Under the pieces are notes generated by a model. That model ran no database searches, was not told the origin of the DNA, and saw only the letters and a list, made by a program, of their open reading frames with translations. Positions 35,561 through 43,699 of a stretch of DNA of 52,474 nt are shown here, one piece after another (the first letter of the stretch is position 1; each line of letters opens with the position of its first letter). The stretch is from Stieleria sedimenti (GTDB lineage: Bacteria; Planctomycetota; Planctomycetia; Pirellulales; Pirellulaceae). The stretch is taken from NCBI RefSeq assembly GCF_025060895.1, contig NZ_JANZKV010000208.1:1-52474 (forward strand), in the 5' to 3' direction. Position numbers and translations under genes: made by a program.

Positions 35561-38371
35561 ATGTCAAAACCCTCGCCACTGGCTGTGATCCTCTCCATGA
35601 TCACACTTTTTATCTTCGCCCGGCTGGATTGCCTCGCACAGGACATCCCGCTTGTTTACGAAGTTGAGCAGACGGGCTCAGATCTACCGAAAACCGTGTT
35701 GCCGGATTTCGATCAGTTGCCGATTGTTCGGCCCCTTCCCGATCCGTTTGCCTGGTCGGACGGGAGCGGACGTTCCGCGGAATTTAAAGACTGGGCTCGC
35801 CGCCGCTCAGAAATCAAAGCAGAAATCGAACGGTATGGGATCGGAACGAAGCCGTCTCGGCCCAAAGAGATCGACGCCAGCTTCAAGAACGACACGCTCA
35901 CCGTAAAGGCGACCGAAAATGGCGAGACCCTGACGCTTACGGCACGAGTACGTATTCCGGAGGGCGACGGCCCGTTTCCCGCCGTCATCGGAATCGGCTT
36001 CGGTGGTGGCACTGGAAGTTTGCCTGCCGACATCTTTACCAGTCGCAACGTCGCCACGATCACATTCAACTTCGACCAAGTGATGGCTCACCAGCAGAAG
36101 CGCGGCAACGAACCGATCAATCGGCTCTACCCACAACTCACACACATCGGCGCCTACGCGGCTTGGCCGTGGGGCATTAGCCGTATCATTGATGGCCTGG
36201 AATTGGTCGAAAAAGACCTTCCGATCGATCGAAAGCGTCTTGCAGTGACAGGCTGTTCGTTCGCCGGAAAGATGGCCTTGTTCGCCGGTGCCTTCGATGA
36301 GCGGATCGCCCTGACCATCGCTCAGGAATCTGGCGGCGGTGGCGCGGCGGCGTGGCGAGTTTCCGAAACACTTGGCAATGTGGAAACTCTTGGCAAGACC
36401 AGTCGAGCGTGGTTTCGGGAGGACATGTTTCAATTCTCAGCGGCCGTCGACAAGCTGCCGTACGACCATCACGAACTGATGGCGATGGTTGCTCCGCGAG
36501 CATTGTTGGTTCTCGGAAATCCCGATTACGAATGGTTGGCCGATGAATCCGGATATGTCTCGTGCCGAGCAGCTCACGAAGTCTGGAAGACATTCGGCAT
36601 CGGCGACCGGTTTGGATTCTCGATCGTGGCCGGTCACCCGCATTGCCAGCTTCCCGACATCCAGCGACCGGAAGTCGAAGCGTTCGTCGACAAATTCCTG
36701 CTGGGCAAGTCGGACGCCAAGACAGATGTGACCAAGCACCCGTTTGATTTGGTTGAGCACGAGTTCTGGTACGACGGTTGGACGAAAGGAAAGTCGACGT
36801 TCCCAACGCTGGATGGCGAGAACATCGAGACCTTCACTTTCGAAGCGGAAGCGATGCAGCCCGGTTCCGACTGGCAGATCAAATCCGCCGAGGACGCTTC
36901 TGCCGGAAAGTACATCACGATCAAGCCCGGCCTCGACAGCCCACAAGCCGTTCCGGCAGGCGACAGCGGAGCAGTCAGGATCCCGTTCACGACCACCAAA
37001 GACGCCAAGTACTACGTCCACGCCCGCGTGAATTGCCCATCGGCGGACGACGATTCCTTCTGGATTCAGATCGATGACGAAGCCTTCGTTGCCGCCAACG
37101 GTCTGGGAACCCAAGGCTGGCAATGGGTCAAACTGACCGCACGGAAGCCTGTTCCAGGCAAGCACACGCTGACCATCAAGTACCGCGAAAACGGAGCCTT
37201 GCTCGATCGCATCGGAATCACAACCTACCCGTTCGGTGCACACGCCCTCGACGCCGCCGAAGCAGAACCAACCTTAAAGGATGCAGTCGGCAAGCGGTTC
37301 AAGATCGGTGTCGGCGTCGGACATCGCGTTGTTCAGAACGCGGAAGACGCAGCACTGATTCGCAGGCACTTTCAAATCCTGACCCCAGAAAACTGCATGA
37401 AGCCGCAGGGCATTCATCCGCAAGAAAATGAATGGAAGTTCGAGCCGAGCGATGCGTTCGCCGACTTCGCCCGAAAACACAACCTGGAAATGGTCGGGCA
37501 TTGCCTTGTTTGGGCCAAGGATGACCGAACCGACCAGTGGATGATGAACGAGGGCGAAAAGCCAGTCTCGCGTGAGAAGTTGCTGCAGCGAATTCAAACG
37601 CACGTCAAGACCGTCGTCAGTCGTTACGCGGATGTGGCCACTCACTGGGATGTCGTCAACGAAGCCATTGGCGACAGCAACGATGATTTGCTGCGTGATT
37701 CGGTGTACTCGCGAACGACCGGGATGGACTTCATCGTCACCGCGTTCAAGACCGCCCGCGCACACGATCCCGACGCTCTCCTGATTTACAACGACTACAA
37801 CGGACACAAACCCGGCAAGCGAACGAAGCTGATCGAACTGCTGACGAAACTGAAAGCCGCCGGAGCCCCCATCGACGCGTACGGCATGCAGGGGCACTTT
37901 GAACTGGGCGACAACTCGCTGCCGGAACTCCGCGCGACCTTCGATGAACTTCGCAAGCTCGACATACAGGTCGTGGTTTCCGAACTCGACATCGACGTGG
38001 TTAAACGAGGCCGCTGGTGGGCGGACGGAGGCATTTATCGCGACGAACTGAAAACGTTCGATCCATACAAGAATGGTATGCCACCGGAAATCGAACAGCA
38101 GATGGTCGAACAGTACGTCGAATTGTTCAAGCTGTTTCACGAGTACCGCGACATCATCTCGCGAGTCTCTTTCTGGAACCTTCACGATGGCCAAAGCTGG
38201 CTGAATGACTTCCCGTGGAAACGGGTCAATCACCCGCTGCTGTTTGATCGTCAGCGAAAACCCAAAGCGGCATTCGATGCCGTTTACGAGTTGCTAAAGA
38301 ACTCATCCGCCAGCAAGGCCGCCAATTCTGTTAGGCTTCAACCGGCTCCGCGCAGAAAACGATCGGCGTGA
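35561..38371 (+). CDS. Trimodular CE15 glucuronoyl esterase - CBM-like - GH10 endo-xylanase
   Basis: 936 aa from ATG 35561, giving a signal peptide (AVILSMITLFIFARLDCLAQ). Residues ~40-400 are CE15: nucleophile GCSFAGK with Ser233, the ESGGGGAAAWR block with Glu256, and HPHCQ with His361. Residues ~430-560 form a beta-sandwich resembling CBM6/CBM35. Residues ~575-910 are GH10: the acid/base Glu701 in WDVVNEAIGD, nucleophile Glu808 in VVSELDIDV, and late WNLHDGQSW. One exported chain could cut the lignin-glucuronoxylan or acyl-type ester and the xylan backbone. The last ~15 residues (LQPAPRRKRSA) look like out-of-frame sequence of the adjoining GH51 remnant, so the original 3' end was replaced. 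Confidence 0.92.
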   Translation: MSKPSPLAVILSMITLFIFARLDCLAQDIPLVYEVEQTGSDLPKTVLPDFDQLPIVRPLPDPFAWSDGSGRSAEFKDWARRRSEIKAEIERYGIGTKPSRPKEIDASFKNDTLTVKATENGETLTLTARVRIPEGDGPFPAVIGIGFGGGTGSLPADIFTSRNVATITFNFDQVMAHQQKRGNEPINRLYPQLTHIGAYAAWPWGISRIIDGLELVEKDLPIDRKRLAVTGCSFAGKMALFAGAFDERIALTIAQESGGGGAAAWRVSETLGNVETLGKTSRAWFREDMFQFSAAVDKLPYDHHELMAMVAPRALLVLGNPDYEWLADESGYVSCRAAHEVWKTFGIGDRFGFSIVAGHPHCQLPDIQRPEVEAFVDKFLLGKSDAKTDVTKHPFDLVEHEFWYDGWTKGKSTFPTLDGENIETFTFEAEAMQPGSDWQIKSAEDASAGKYITIKPGLDSPQAVPAGDSGAVRIPFTTTKDAKYYVHARVNCPSADDDSFWIQIDDEAFVAANGLGTQGWQWVKLTARKPVPGKHTLTIKYRENGALLDRIGITTYPFGAHALDAAEAEPTLKDAVGKRFKIGVGVGHRVVQNAEDAALIRRHFQILTPENCMKPQGIHPQENEWKFEPSDAFADFARKHNLEMVGHCLVWAKDDRTDQWMMNEGEKPVSREKLLQRIQTHVKTVVSRYADVATHWDVVNEAIGDSNDDLLRDSVYSRTTGMDFIVTAFKTARAHDPDALLIYNDYNGHKPGKRTKLIELLTKLKAAGAPIDAYGMQGHFELGDNSLPELRATFDELRKLDIQVVVSELDIDVVKRGRWWADGGIYRDELKTFDPYKNGMPPEIEQQMVEQYVELFKLFHEYRDIISRVSFWNLHDGQSWLNDFPWKRVNHPLLFDRQRKPKAAFDAVYELLKNSSASKAANSVRLQPAPRRKRSA

Positions 38372-38608
38372 ATGCGACCACTGCCGATACCATCATCGCG
38401 CCGGAGATCTACGGTCAGTTCACCGAACACCTGGGCGGGTGCATTGCTCCCCACGCCCCACATCGACTCGATCGCGGCGGGCGGAGTGAAGTTCACCAGC
38501 GGATATGTCGCGTACGCCGTTTGCGGTCCGAGCCGAGCCTCCTTTATCACGGGACGCGACGAACATGAACTTCACACAGACCTGCGAAACAAATGCCTCG
38601 TCCGCTGA
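38325..38608 (+). pseudogene. GH51 arabinofuranosidase 5' remnant joined to a sulfatase fragment
   Basis: In one frame the plus strand reads NATTADTIIAPEIYGQFTEH then LGGCI. This matches the N-terminal strand of GH51 alpha-L-arabinofuranosidases (I...IYG.F.EHLG.CIY) and overlaps the 3' end of the xylanase gene in another frame. At about 38430-38445 the sequence switches to a sulfatase piece in a different frame: LPTPHIDSIAAGGVKFTSGY followed by VAYAVCGPSRASFITGRD, containing an intact formylglycine motif CGPSR. It stops shortly after. No start codon with a ribosome-binding site precedes either piece. Both parents are almost wholly deleted. Confidence 0.75.
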
Positions 38609-38793
38609 ATCTGTGGGTAGAGTCCTTTGTTCAAGAGCGACCGAACCTGTGTGATACTGCGCTTCCAACGAAAACGCCCTTCACGAAAGTCGCAGTCAAT
38701 TTAGATGGCTTGTGAGTTAGTTCAGTGTGGTGGATTCACCATCTTGGACATCGGTGACGTCGCTGGTGCAAGTGTGGAACCGATGGAAAACGA

Positions 38794-38960
38794 GTGAAGT
38801 CACCCACAGATTCTGCGGAAGACTTAAATTTTTTTGGCCGAGTTGCACTGCTGACTTTCACGGTTGGCGGCTGCAGTTCTCTGTTTGCTCAATCTGATTC
38901 CGAATCGTCAACTTCCAACATCGGCCCACTCCCTCCGAATGGACGGGAGGAGCGGGCGAA
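38794..38960 (+). pseudogene. Possible 5' stub of a secreted protein
   Basis: From GTG 38794 the plus strand encodes a hydrophobic signal-like segment (FFGRVALLTFTVGGCSSLFA) followed by about 20 Ser-rich residues. The reading frame then runs into the antisense of the oxidoreductase gene that ends at 38975. It could be the beginning of a secreted protein whose remainder was deleted, or an accidental frame. No mature domain is recognisable. Confidence 0.3.
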
Positions 38961-38974
38961 CTTGAGTCGTTTCG

Positions 38975-40345
38975 TTACACTTCGATCTCAAAGCCTTTGC
39001 GGCTTTGGCGAGAAAGAAACGCGTTGGCTTCGTCATCACCAACGATCTCTCGTTTGGCCGGGTCCCAGTTCAGCTCGCGGCCGAGTCGGATGGCGATGTT
39101 CGCCAAGTGGCAGGTCTCGAGCATTCGGTTGTGAGACCAGACATCGGAAATGGGTTGCTGCCGAGACTGCATCGCAGCGATAAAGTTGGCAGTGTGGTTT
39201 TCACTGACTGGTCCGCCATAGACCTCTTCCACCGCCCCTTCGGGTAGCGGATTGTTCTCCAGGTCTTCGACGGGCTTGCCAGACAACCGACCGCGATTGA
39301 CAAAGAACCGGCCCTTCGTGCCTTCGAATAGGATGCCGTTGTCGCCCTCGCTGGTGATGACCATCGGAATACCACCTGGCATGTTGGCATGTATCTCGAA
39401 CTTCGTGGGCGAGTTGTACCGATCGTCGACGGTGGGATAGCCATCTTTATATTCGACCGGCAGCGAGTAACTCACGGGCGTGATTTTATTTGGCCCGGTG
39501 TCGCCCGCACCGAGAGCCCACGTCGCGATGTCGACGTGGTGGGCTCCCCAATCGTTCATTTGCCCGCCCGAATATTCGTACCAATTCCGCCACGCATAGT
39601 GGCAGTTGGTGTAGAGCGGAACGCCGCCGCCGTACCCTTCACGCATCTCTGGCAGGGCACGGTAGGGGACCTTGGGAGCTGGACCCAGCCAGCTATCCCA
39701 ATCAAGCCCCTCGGGGACATCGATGGCTGGGATCACCGGGGAACCTGTGGCCCCATTGATGCCGCATGTGACCTTCTTAATGTCGCCGATTCTGCCGGCC
39801 CGAATCAGTGCGATCGCCTTCAGGAATCGTTGGTCATTCTCGGTGCGCTGCATTGTTCCAACTTGGAAGACGCGACCGGTTTGCTTCACGATTCTTTCGA
39901 TCAGTTTGCCTTCGGCGATCGTCAGCGTCAGCGGCTTCTCGCAGTAGACGTCCTTTCCAGCCAGCATCGCTTCGACGGAAATCTTCGTGTGCCAGTGGTC
40001 CGGTGTCGCGATCATCACCGCATCGATGTCGTCACGCTCCAAGACCTTTCGATAGTCGCTGTATCCGTCGGCGGCCTTGCCAGTCTTCTCCTTCAGCTTC
40101 TCATTCACGGCTCCGAGCACATTCGAGTCCACATCCGCGAAGGCAGCAAAGTCGGCGAACTTCGTCGACTTGTTGGTAATGGTCCACCCCTGATTACGTA
40201 GACCGATTGTCGCGAAGACGGGACGCTCATTCGGTGAATTCTGGGCTAGCGAATATTCACTGCTGCCCGCAAACACACCGGCGGCCGTCACCGCAGAAGT
40301 GGCCTGCAAGAAATGACGTCGGTTTAGGCGAGATGACAGGGTCAT
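38975..40345 (-). CDS. Tat-exported Gfo/Idh/MocA family oxidoreductase
   Basis: 456 aa from ATG 40345, preceded by AGAGGA at 5 nt. A twin-arginine signal is clear (NRRHFLQATSAVTAAGVFAG). The Rossmann part follows (PVFATIGLRNQGW, a diverged glycine motif; VMIATPDHWH; DVYCEKPLTLT, the conserved EKP Lys), then the beta-sheet substrate domain (GGQMNDWGAHHVDIATWALG; ILFEGTKGRFFVNRGR). Such secreted family members act on sugars or sugar derivatives with tightly bound NAD(P). The C-terminal half resembles the oxidoreductase half of the chimera at 17.4-18.2 kb. It lies 136 nt downstream of the MarR gene on the same strand. Confidence 0.93.
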   Translation of the reverse strand: MTLSSRLNRRHFLQATSAVTAAGVFAGSSEYSLAQNSPNERPVFATIGLRNQGWTITNKSTKFADFAAFADVDSNVLGAVNEKLKEKTGKAADGYSDYRKVLERDDIDAVMIATPDHWHTKISVEAMLAGKDVYCEKPLTLTIAEGKLIERIVKQTGRVFQVGTMQRTENDQRFLKAIALIRAGRIGDIKKVTCGINGATGSPVIPAIDVPEGLDWDSWLGPAPKVPYRALPEMREGYGGGVPLYTNCHYAWRNWYEYSGGQMNDWGAHHVDIATWALGAGDTGPNKITPVSYSLPVEYKDGYPTVDDRYNSPTKFEIHANMPGGIPMVITSEGDNGILFEGTKGRFFVNRGRLSGKPVEDLENNPLPEGAVEEVYGGPVSENHTANFIAAMQSRQQPISDVWSHNRMLETCHLANIAIRLGRELNWDPAKREIVGDDEANAFLSRQSRKGFEIEV

Positions 40346-40481
40346 GGTTATCCTCTTGAGTAGTTGCCGAGAAAAGTAAGAGTAAAGCGAAGGGGTAGTA
40401 GGTCGGGACGACTTCCCCCAAGTCATCGAATCGTTCATATAGTTTGACACACTAGCTGAGCCTTTTTGCCTTCGTTGCAAC

Positions 40482-40952
40482 CTAAGCGAGCGTCTTCTCG
40501 CGGCTGAGAACGTCAGGTATCTGACGCAGTAACCGAATCAGAATCTCGGCTTCTTTCGAAGTCATCGATTGGTACATTTCATCACGAATCGATTGTCCAA
40601 CTTTCCATAGCTTTCGAAGCTTGCGCTTGCCGTTCGGCGTCAACTCCACCGTCTTGGCCCTCGAATCGCTTGGGTGGGAAGCTCTCCGGACAAATCCATT
40701 CTTCTCCAAGAGCACCAACATGGCTCGGACCGTGCTTGGATCGGACGAAATCCGGTCCGCTAGTCCTCGCTGGGTGAGTGTGCGGCTTTCGTTCAGGGCG
40801 AGCAGCAACACGAATTGATCCGCCGTCACTCCATGCGATGCAAACTTTGCATCCGTGCTGCGGTGAAGAGCCATGTACGCCGCACGAAGCGCTAGCGGCA
40901 GCCCCCGCTCTTGGCCGATCGAATCTGTCATGTACTCAGCGACTTGTCTCAT
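40482..40952 (-). CDS. MarR-family transcriptional regulator
   Basis: 156 aa with the winged-helix MarR layout: dimerisation helices at both ends, the recognition region LADRISSDPSTVRAMLVLLE at about residues 65-85, and the wing RRASHPSDSRAKTVELTPNG including the conserved D.R...V.LT.G motif. MarR proteins usually repress nearby genes until a small aromatic or phenolic ligand is bound. The oxidoreductase gene follows after 136 nt, so it is a plausible target. No operator palindrome was found with confidence. Confidence 0.92.
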   Translation of the reverse strand: MRQVAEYMTDSIGQERGLPLALRAAYMALHRSTDAKFASHGVTADQFVLLLALNESRTLTQRGLADRISSDPSTVRAMLVLLEKNGFVRRASHPSDSRAKTVELTPNGKRKLRKLWKVGQSIRDEMYQSMTSKEAEILIRLLRQIPDVLSREKTLA

Positions 40953-41429
40953 TCGGAATCACTGCCGTTCAGGCCGGTCTATGCTGGCCGGCTCCATCAC
41001 GCCGGAGCAAATCGATCATGTTGGCACACCACCGCATCGTCACTCATCGCGTGAAATCCCTCCACCTCACAACAGTCTATCTCGACCTGAAGCAAAAGCG
41101 TACCCCGCGTTTTGGGACAACGAATGGATTGCGACAGAGCATCCCGAAAGCATAGCGAGCCTGACATTCGCTTGATTTTGCTGTTTGGCTAGGTCTTGCC
41201 TTAGAGGCATCTTTCGCCCGCACCATGAAAGCCATCTTCCCGCTGTCGCGAACTTGCTGGACCGCTTCACACCATCGACTTTGTCCTTGCCGATGCCGGA
41301 GAGCGGCTCTGTGGTGATCCTTGGACTCATGAGAAACGATGAAATTCTCGGAACTTATGGTCGCGAAATCGGTTTATGCGTATACACACGGTTCCTGTTC
41401 GCTTCGCCCATCGCCAAGATGTAAAATCT
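40953..41429. other. Region without a recognised gene
   Basis: Frames up to 125 codons exist on both strands, but none shows a conserved motif. A GGCCGGTC...GGCCGGC pair near 40973-41000 may form a small hairpin upstream of the MarR gene. The right-hand part leads into the CE1 esterase remnant and may contain decayed sequence from the same gene. Confidence 0.35.
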
Positions 41430-41550
41430 CTCTATGCCAATCCGGTCCCCTACCTACAGCACGGCTGGGGTGAAAACGAGTACGGTTGGAGCGTTCATGG
41501 TCACGCGGGACTGATCATGGACAATCTGATCGCGCAAACAAAGACATCCA
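41430..41550 (+). pseudogene. CE1/feruloyl-esterase-like fragment
   Basis: In the frame beginning at 41376 the plus strand encodes YANPVPYLQHGWGENEYGWS followed by VHGHAGLIMDNLIAQTK. This strongly resembles the oxyanion region of CE1-type putative esterases and XynZ-like feruloyl esterases (YPVLYLQHG.GE.E.GW...G.A..I.DNLIA). The nucleophile GxSxGG segment and the rest are missing, and the flanking codons are unrelated. It is another remnant of xylan-side-chain metabolism beside the CE15-GH10 and GH51 sequences. Confidence 0.7.
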
Positions 41551-41571
41551 AACTGGATAGCCAGCGGTGGT

Positions 41572-42894
41572 TTAGAGTTCAATATGTGCTCGGACACCAA
41601 ACAAGACGGCCGTATCATCACGTCTGTTACCGGGTTGAAGGACTTGCAGATCGGGAGTGATGTAGACCGAAGGAGTCACTGCACAGTTGTAGAACAATTC
41701 AACTCCCCAGCTATCGCGTGGGGCTGCAAGCAGATTGAGGATGGGGCCCGTTTCATCGGAGAGTTCGTTATAGAACCAGCCGACTCCGAATCGGTCGTCG
41801 GGCCGGCGTTTCGAGGGGACATTTCCGCCGATCCCCGCATTCATCCAGGAACGAGTCAGAGTCGGATTGCCATCGCTGATTCCTGCGGCGGCGAAGACTC
41901 CCCAGCCTTTTGAAGGATCGTCATAGGTGTCAATGTATTGAAATCCGCTCCAAAAAAGGCTCCAAGCTTCGCTGACCTGTTGTGGGGAAAAACCGGGAAG
42001 GATGACTCGCGGGTCCTGCCCCAAGGCGATTTGCGAGCGGTTGTTCCAAGTGAATCCCATGGTCTGAGCTCCTGGTTTGCCGCCAAGGGGTGTAGGTAAG
42101 CTCAAAGCACCCGTGAGTGCGACGCCGTCCTCAAACAGTTCATCAAAACCACTTTGTGTAATGGTGTCGCTCGAGTTCAAGACACTGAAAGACAAGACAG
42201 GGAATTGATCCTGAAGGATGGTGAAACCGGCTCCCAGCGTCGAGTAAGGGGCACTAAATGTAGTAGTGACGGGAAAAATGAAGCTCGCATTCATGAAGGT
42301 GTCGTCGCCACGTCCTGCCGTGAATGGGGTCAGTCCGGACGGAACCGTCATCATCTTACCGGCATAGATCGCAACATTTTCCGAAAGGAACTGCGTGAAG
42401 AGGAATTCCGTGATCACGAGATCTTCGGTTTCCGGCGTGGGGAACGTCGACAGCATCGCGGGTGAGAGCAACACACCAGCAGCTTGATTAATCGGGGTAC
42501 CGAAACGATGTTCGGCACGAATTTTCATCAAGAGGCCATCCCGGACTCCGAGTTTTCCGAAATCCGTATTCAGGATGTATTCGCCATGGCCGGCGTAATC
42601 GAATTCCCGCCGTCTGCCGCCGCTCGTCACACCTTGGTAATACTGCGTGACGGAAGCATCCAGAGTGATGCCGTTATCGGCCAGAGAGGATCGCGTCCCG
42701 CACCAGTCTCCAAGCAGATACGGCGATGAGCACCACCCGCCGTCGCTGGGACGGAAGTCCGAGTCACCATTAGCGCACGCGCCATCACAGCCAGCAACGG
42801 CGTCACATTCTTGAGCGACGAGCGAGTCGCTGCAGACCAATGCAATTGGCGGCCAAAACAAGATGAAGAGAAACGCGACTCGACAATTTGACAT
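41572..42894 (-). CDS. OprB-family carbohydrate-selective outer-membrane porin
   Basis: 440 aa from ATG 42894 (MSNCRVAFLFILFWPPIALV, a signal peptide); codons upstream to 42933 are dispensable. The mature part starts with a Cys-rich segment (ECDAVAGCDGACANG), unusual for OprB. It then follows the family pattern: LLGDWCGTRSSLADNGITLD near the start, NTDFGKLGVRDGLLMKIRAE, a late GWGVFAAAGISDGNP and the C-terminal VLFGVRAHIEL, ending in a hydrophobic residue as outer-membrane barrels do. It should allow passive uptake of sugars or oligosaccharides. It is transcribed alone. Confidence 0.9.
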   Translation of the reverse strand: MSNCRVAFLFILFWPPIALVCSDSLVAQECDAVAGCDGACANGDSDFRPSDGGWCSSPYLLGDWCGTRSSLADNGITLDASVTQYYQGVTSGGRRREFDYAGHGEYILNTDFGKLGVRDGLLMKIRAEHRFGTPINQAAGVLLSPAMLSTFPTPETEDLVITEFLFTQFLSENVAIYAGKMMTVPSGLTPFTAGRGDDTFMNASFIFPVTTTFSAPYSTLGAGFTILQDQFPVLSFSVLNSSDTITQSGFDELFEDGVALTGALSLPTPLGGKPGAQTMGFTWNNRSQIALGQDPRVILPGFSPQQVSEAWSLFWSGFQYIDTYDDPSKGWGVFAAAGISDGNPTLTRSWMNAGIGGNVPSKRRPDDRFGVGWFYNELSDETGPILNLLAAPRDSWGVELFYNCAVTPSVYITPDLQVLQPGNRRDDTAVLFGVRAHIEL

Positions 42895-43134
42895 CAGAAC
42901 TCTCACAAAACCATTGATTGCTTCAGAGCTCACATCGGTCAGGGGAGTTGCGAAACCGCAAATGGAACGAATGCCTCTGCAAACTTTGTGGCTTTCGAGT
43001 TATCGATCATGCCGGTTATCCGAGTTATTCGGGACGACGACGCACGTTGAGCTACCGACCAGCTTCGGCCACGCCACTTGGCGAAGCTTGTTTGATCCCC
43101 AGCCAAGACCTCTTCGATCTGCGTGATGACGTCC

Positions 43135-43260
43135 TCAATGCTGGCGGGGCTTCCGTCTCAAACCAATGCGGTACCCCAACTCAAGGGAGATCAGCAGGAC
43201 GGCGATAAAGATCGCGAAATCAAGCCAAAGCGGGATCTGGTGGTCGAAGGAAAAACTCAT
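43135..43260 (-). pseudogene. 41-residue N-terminal stub of a DUF4239-like membrane protein
   Basis: From ATG 43260, with GGAG 7 nt upstream, the minus strand encodes MSFSFDHQIPLWLDFAIFIA then VLLISLELGYRIGLRRKPRQ and His before TGA 43137-43135. A single transmembrane helix ending LE(L/V)GYR.G.RR is characteristic of the start of DUF4239/bestrophin-like membrane proteins of about 250 residues. The rest is missing. The ribosome-binding site and start look intact, so a one-helix peptide may still be made. The family call rests on a short match and is moderate. Confidence 0.6.
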
Positions 43261-43391
43261 GCGTCGTCTCCATTTGCTCCATTCTAATTACCCTTCGTCC
43301 TTGTGCATCCATGACAACGCCGCGGGCGTTCGCCCTCATCTGTAAGTCGCTTTCCTGAATGGTCTTCACCGCTGATCCTCCAGGAGTTCTT

Positions 43392-43424
43392 CTAGGACCG
43401 CTCCGACGCTCGCTGCGGTCCTAG
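43392..43424. repeat. 10-nt inverted repeat
   Basis: CTAGGACCGC at 43392-43401 pairs perfectly with GCGGTCCTAG at 43415-43424 around a 13-nt loop. It is one of three palindromes within 150 bp at the end of the truncated alkyl-sulfatase gene and may be a terminator or REP-like unit. Confidence 0.65.
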
Positions 43425-43486
43425 GAAGAACCGCTACGATTCCCAGGGGACGTAATATCTTTTGTTGAGCGATTGGCCCAGCAATC

Positions 43487-43541
43487 TGTAGGTCAGGCTG
43501 TGCCTGACGACTTCTTGGGCATGCACAGCATGCCCTACAAA
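43487..43541. repeat. Two adjacent REP-like palindromes
   Basis: GTCAGGC at 43492-43498 pairs with GCCTGAC at 43502-43508 around TGT, and GGGCATGC at 43517-43524 pairs with GCATGCCC at 43528-43535 around ACA. The same three-nucleotide loop design in both suggests related dispersed elements. They mark the point at which the truncated alkyl-sulfatase sequence ends. Confidence 0.8.
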
Positions 43542-43652
43542 TGAGCCCGACCTTGCCGCCCATCGGCGGATCGGGAAACGGCAGGACGTCCTGCGCCGAT
43601 GCGGGCACGGCCACAAACACGGCCAGCCCGATGAGCACTGCGATGCGGGTGA

Positions 43653-43683
43653 TGGTTGGTTTCATTTTCGTGGTTGGTTTCAT
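43653..43683. repeat. 13-bp direct repeat that duplicates a start codon
   Basis: TGGTTGGTTTCAT occurs at 43653-43665 and again at 43671-43683. On the minus strand each copy supplies an ATG (MKPTTKMKPT), so the truncated alkyl-sulfatase gene has two equivalent starts six codons apart. Confidence 0.8.
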
Positions 43684-43699
43684 TGGGATTCTCGTTCTC

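Larger units (their letters stand above)
43366..43683 (-). pseudogene. Truncated alkyl-sulfatase 5' end interrupted by palindromic repeats
   Basis: From ATG 43683 the minus strand encodes a signal peptide (ITRIAVLIGLAVFVAVPASA) and a short mature start (LPFPDPPMGGKVG) that parallels the start of the alkyl-sulfatase-like gene just upstream (LPPTPYMGGEVELVEAPNG). Immediately after MGGKVG the frame enters the palindromic repeats at 43487-43541 and loses all similarity. It appears to be a tandem-duplicated alkyl-sulfatase gene of which only the 5' end survives. Confidence 0.6.

Noticed and set aside
36437-38233. Two long minus-strand ORFs (268 and 319 codons)
   Set aside because: Both lie opposite the CE15-GH10 gene, whose catalytic motifs are unmistakable; the antisense translations show no domain.
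39389-40201. Plus-strand ORF of 270 codons
   Set aside because: Shadow of the Gfo/Idh/MocA gene on the other strand, without motif, signal peptide or ribosome-binding site.
41067-41330. Minus-strand ORF of 87 codons, considered as a transposase remnant
   Set aside because: No DDE or zinc-binding pattern and no terminal repeats; the match was too vague to support.
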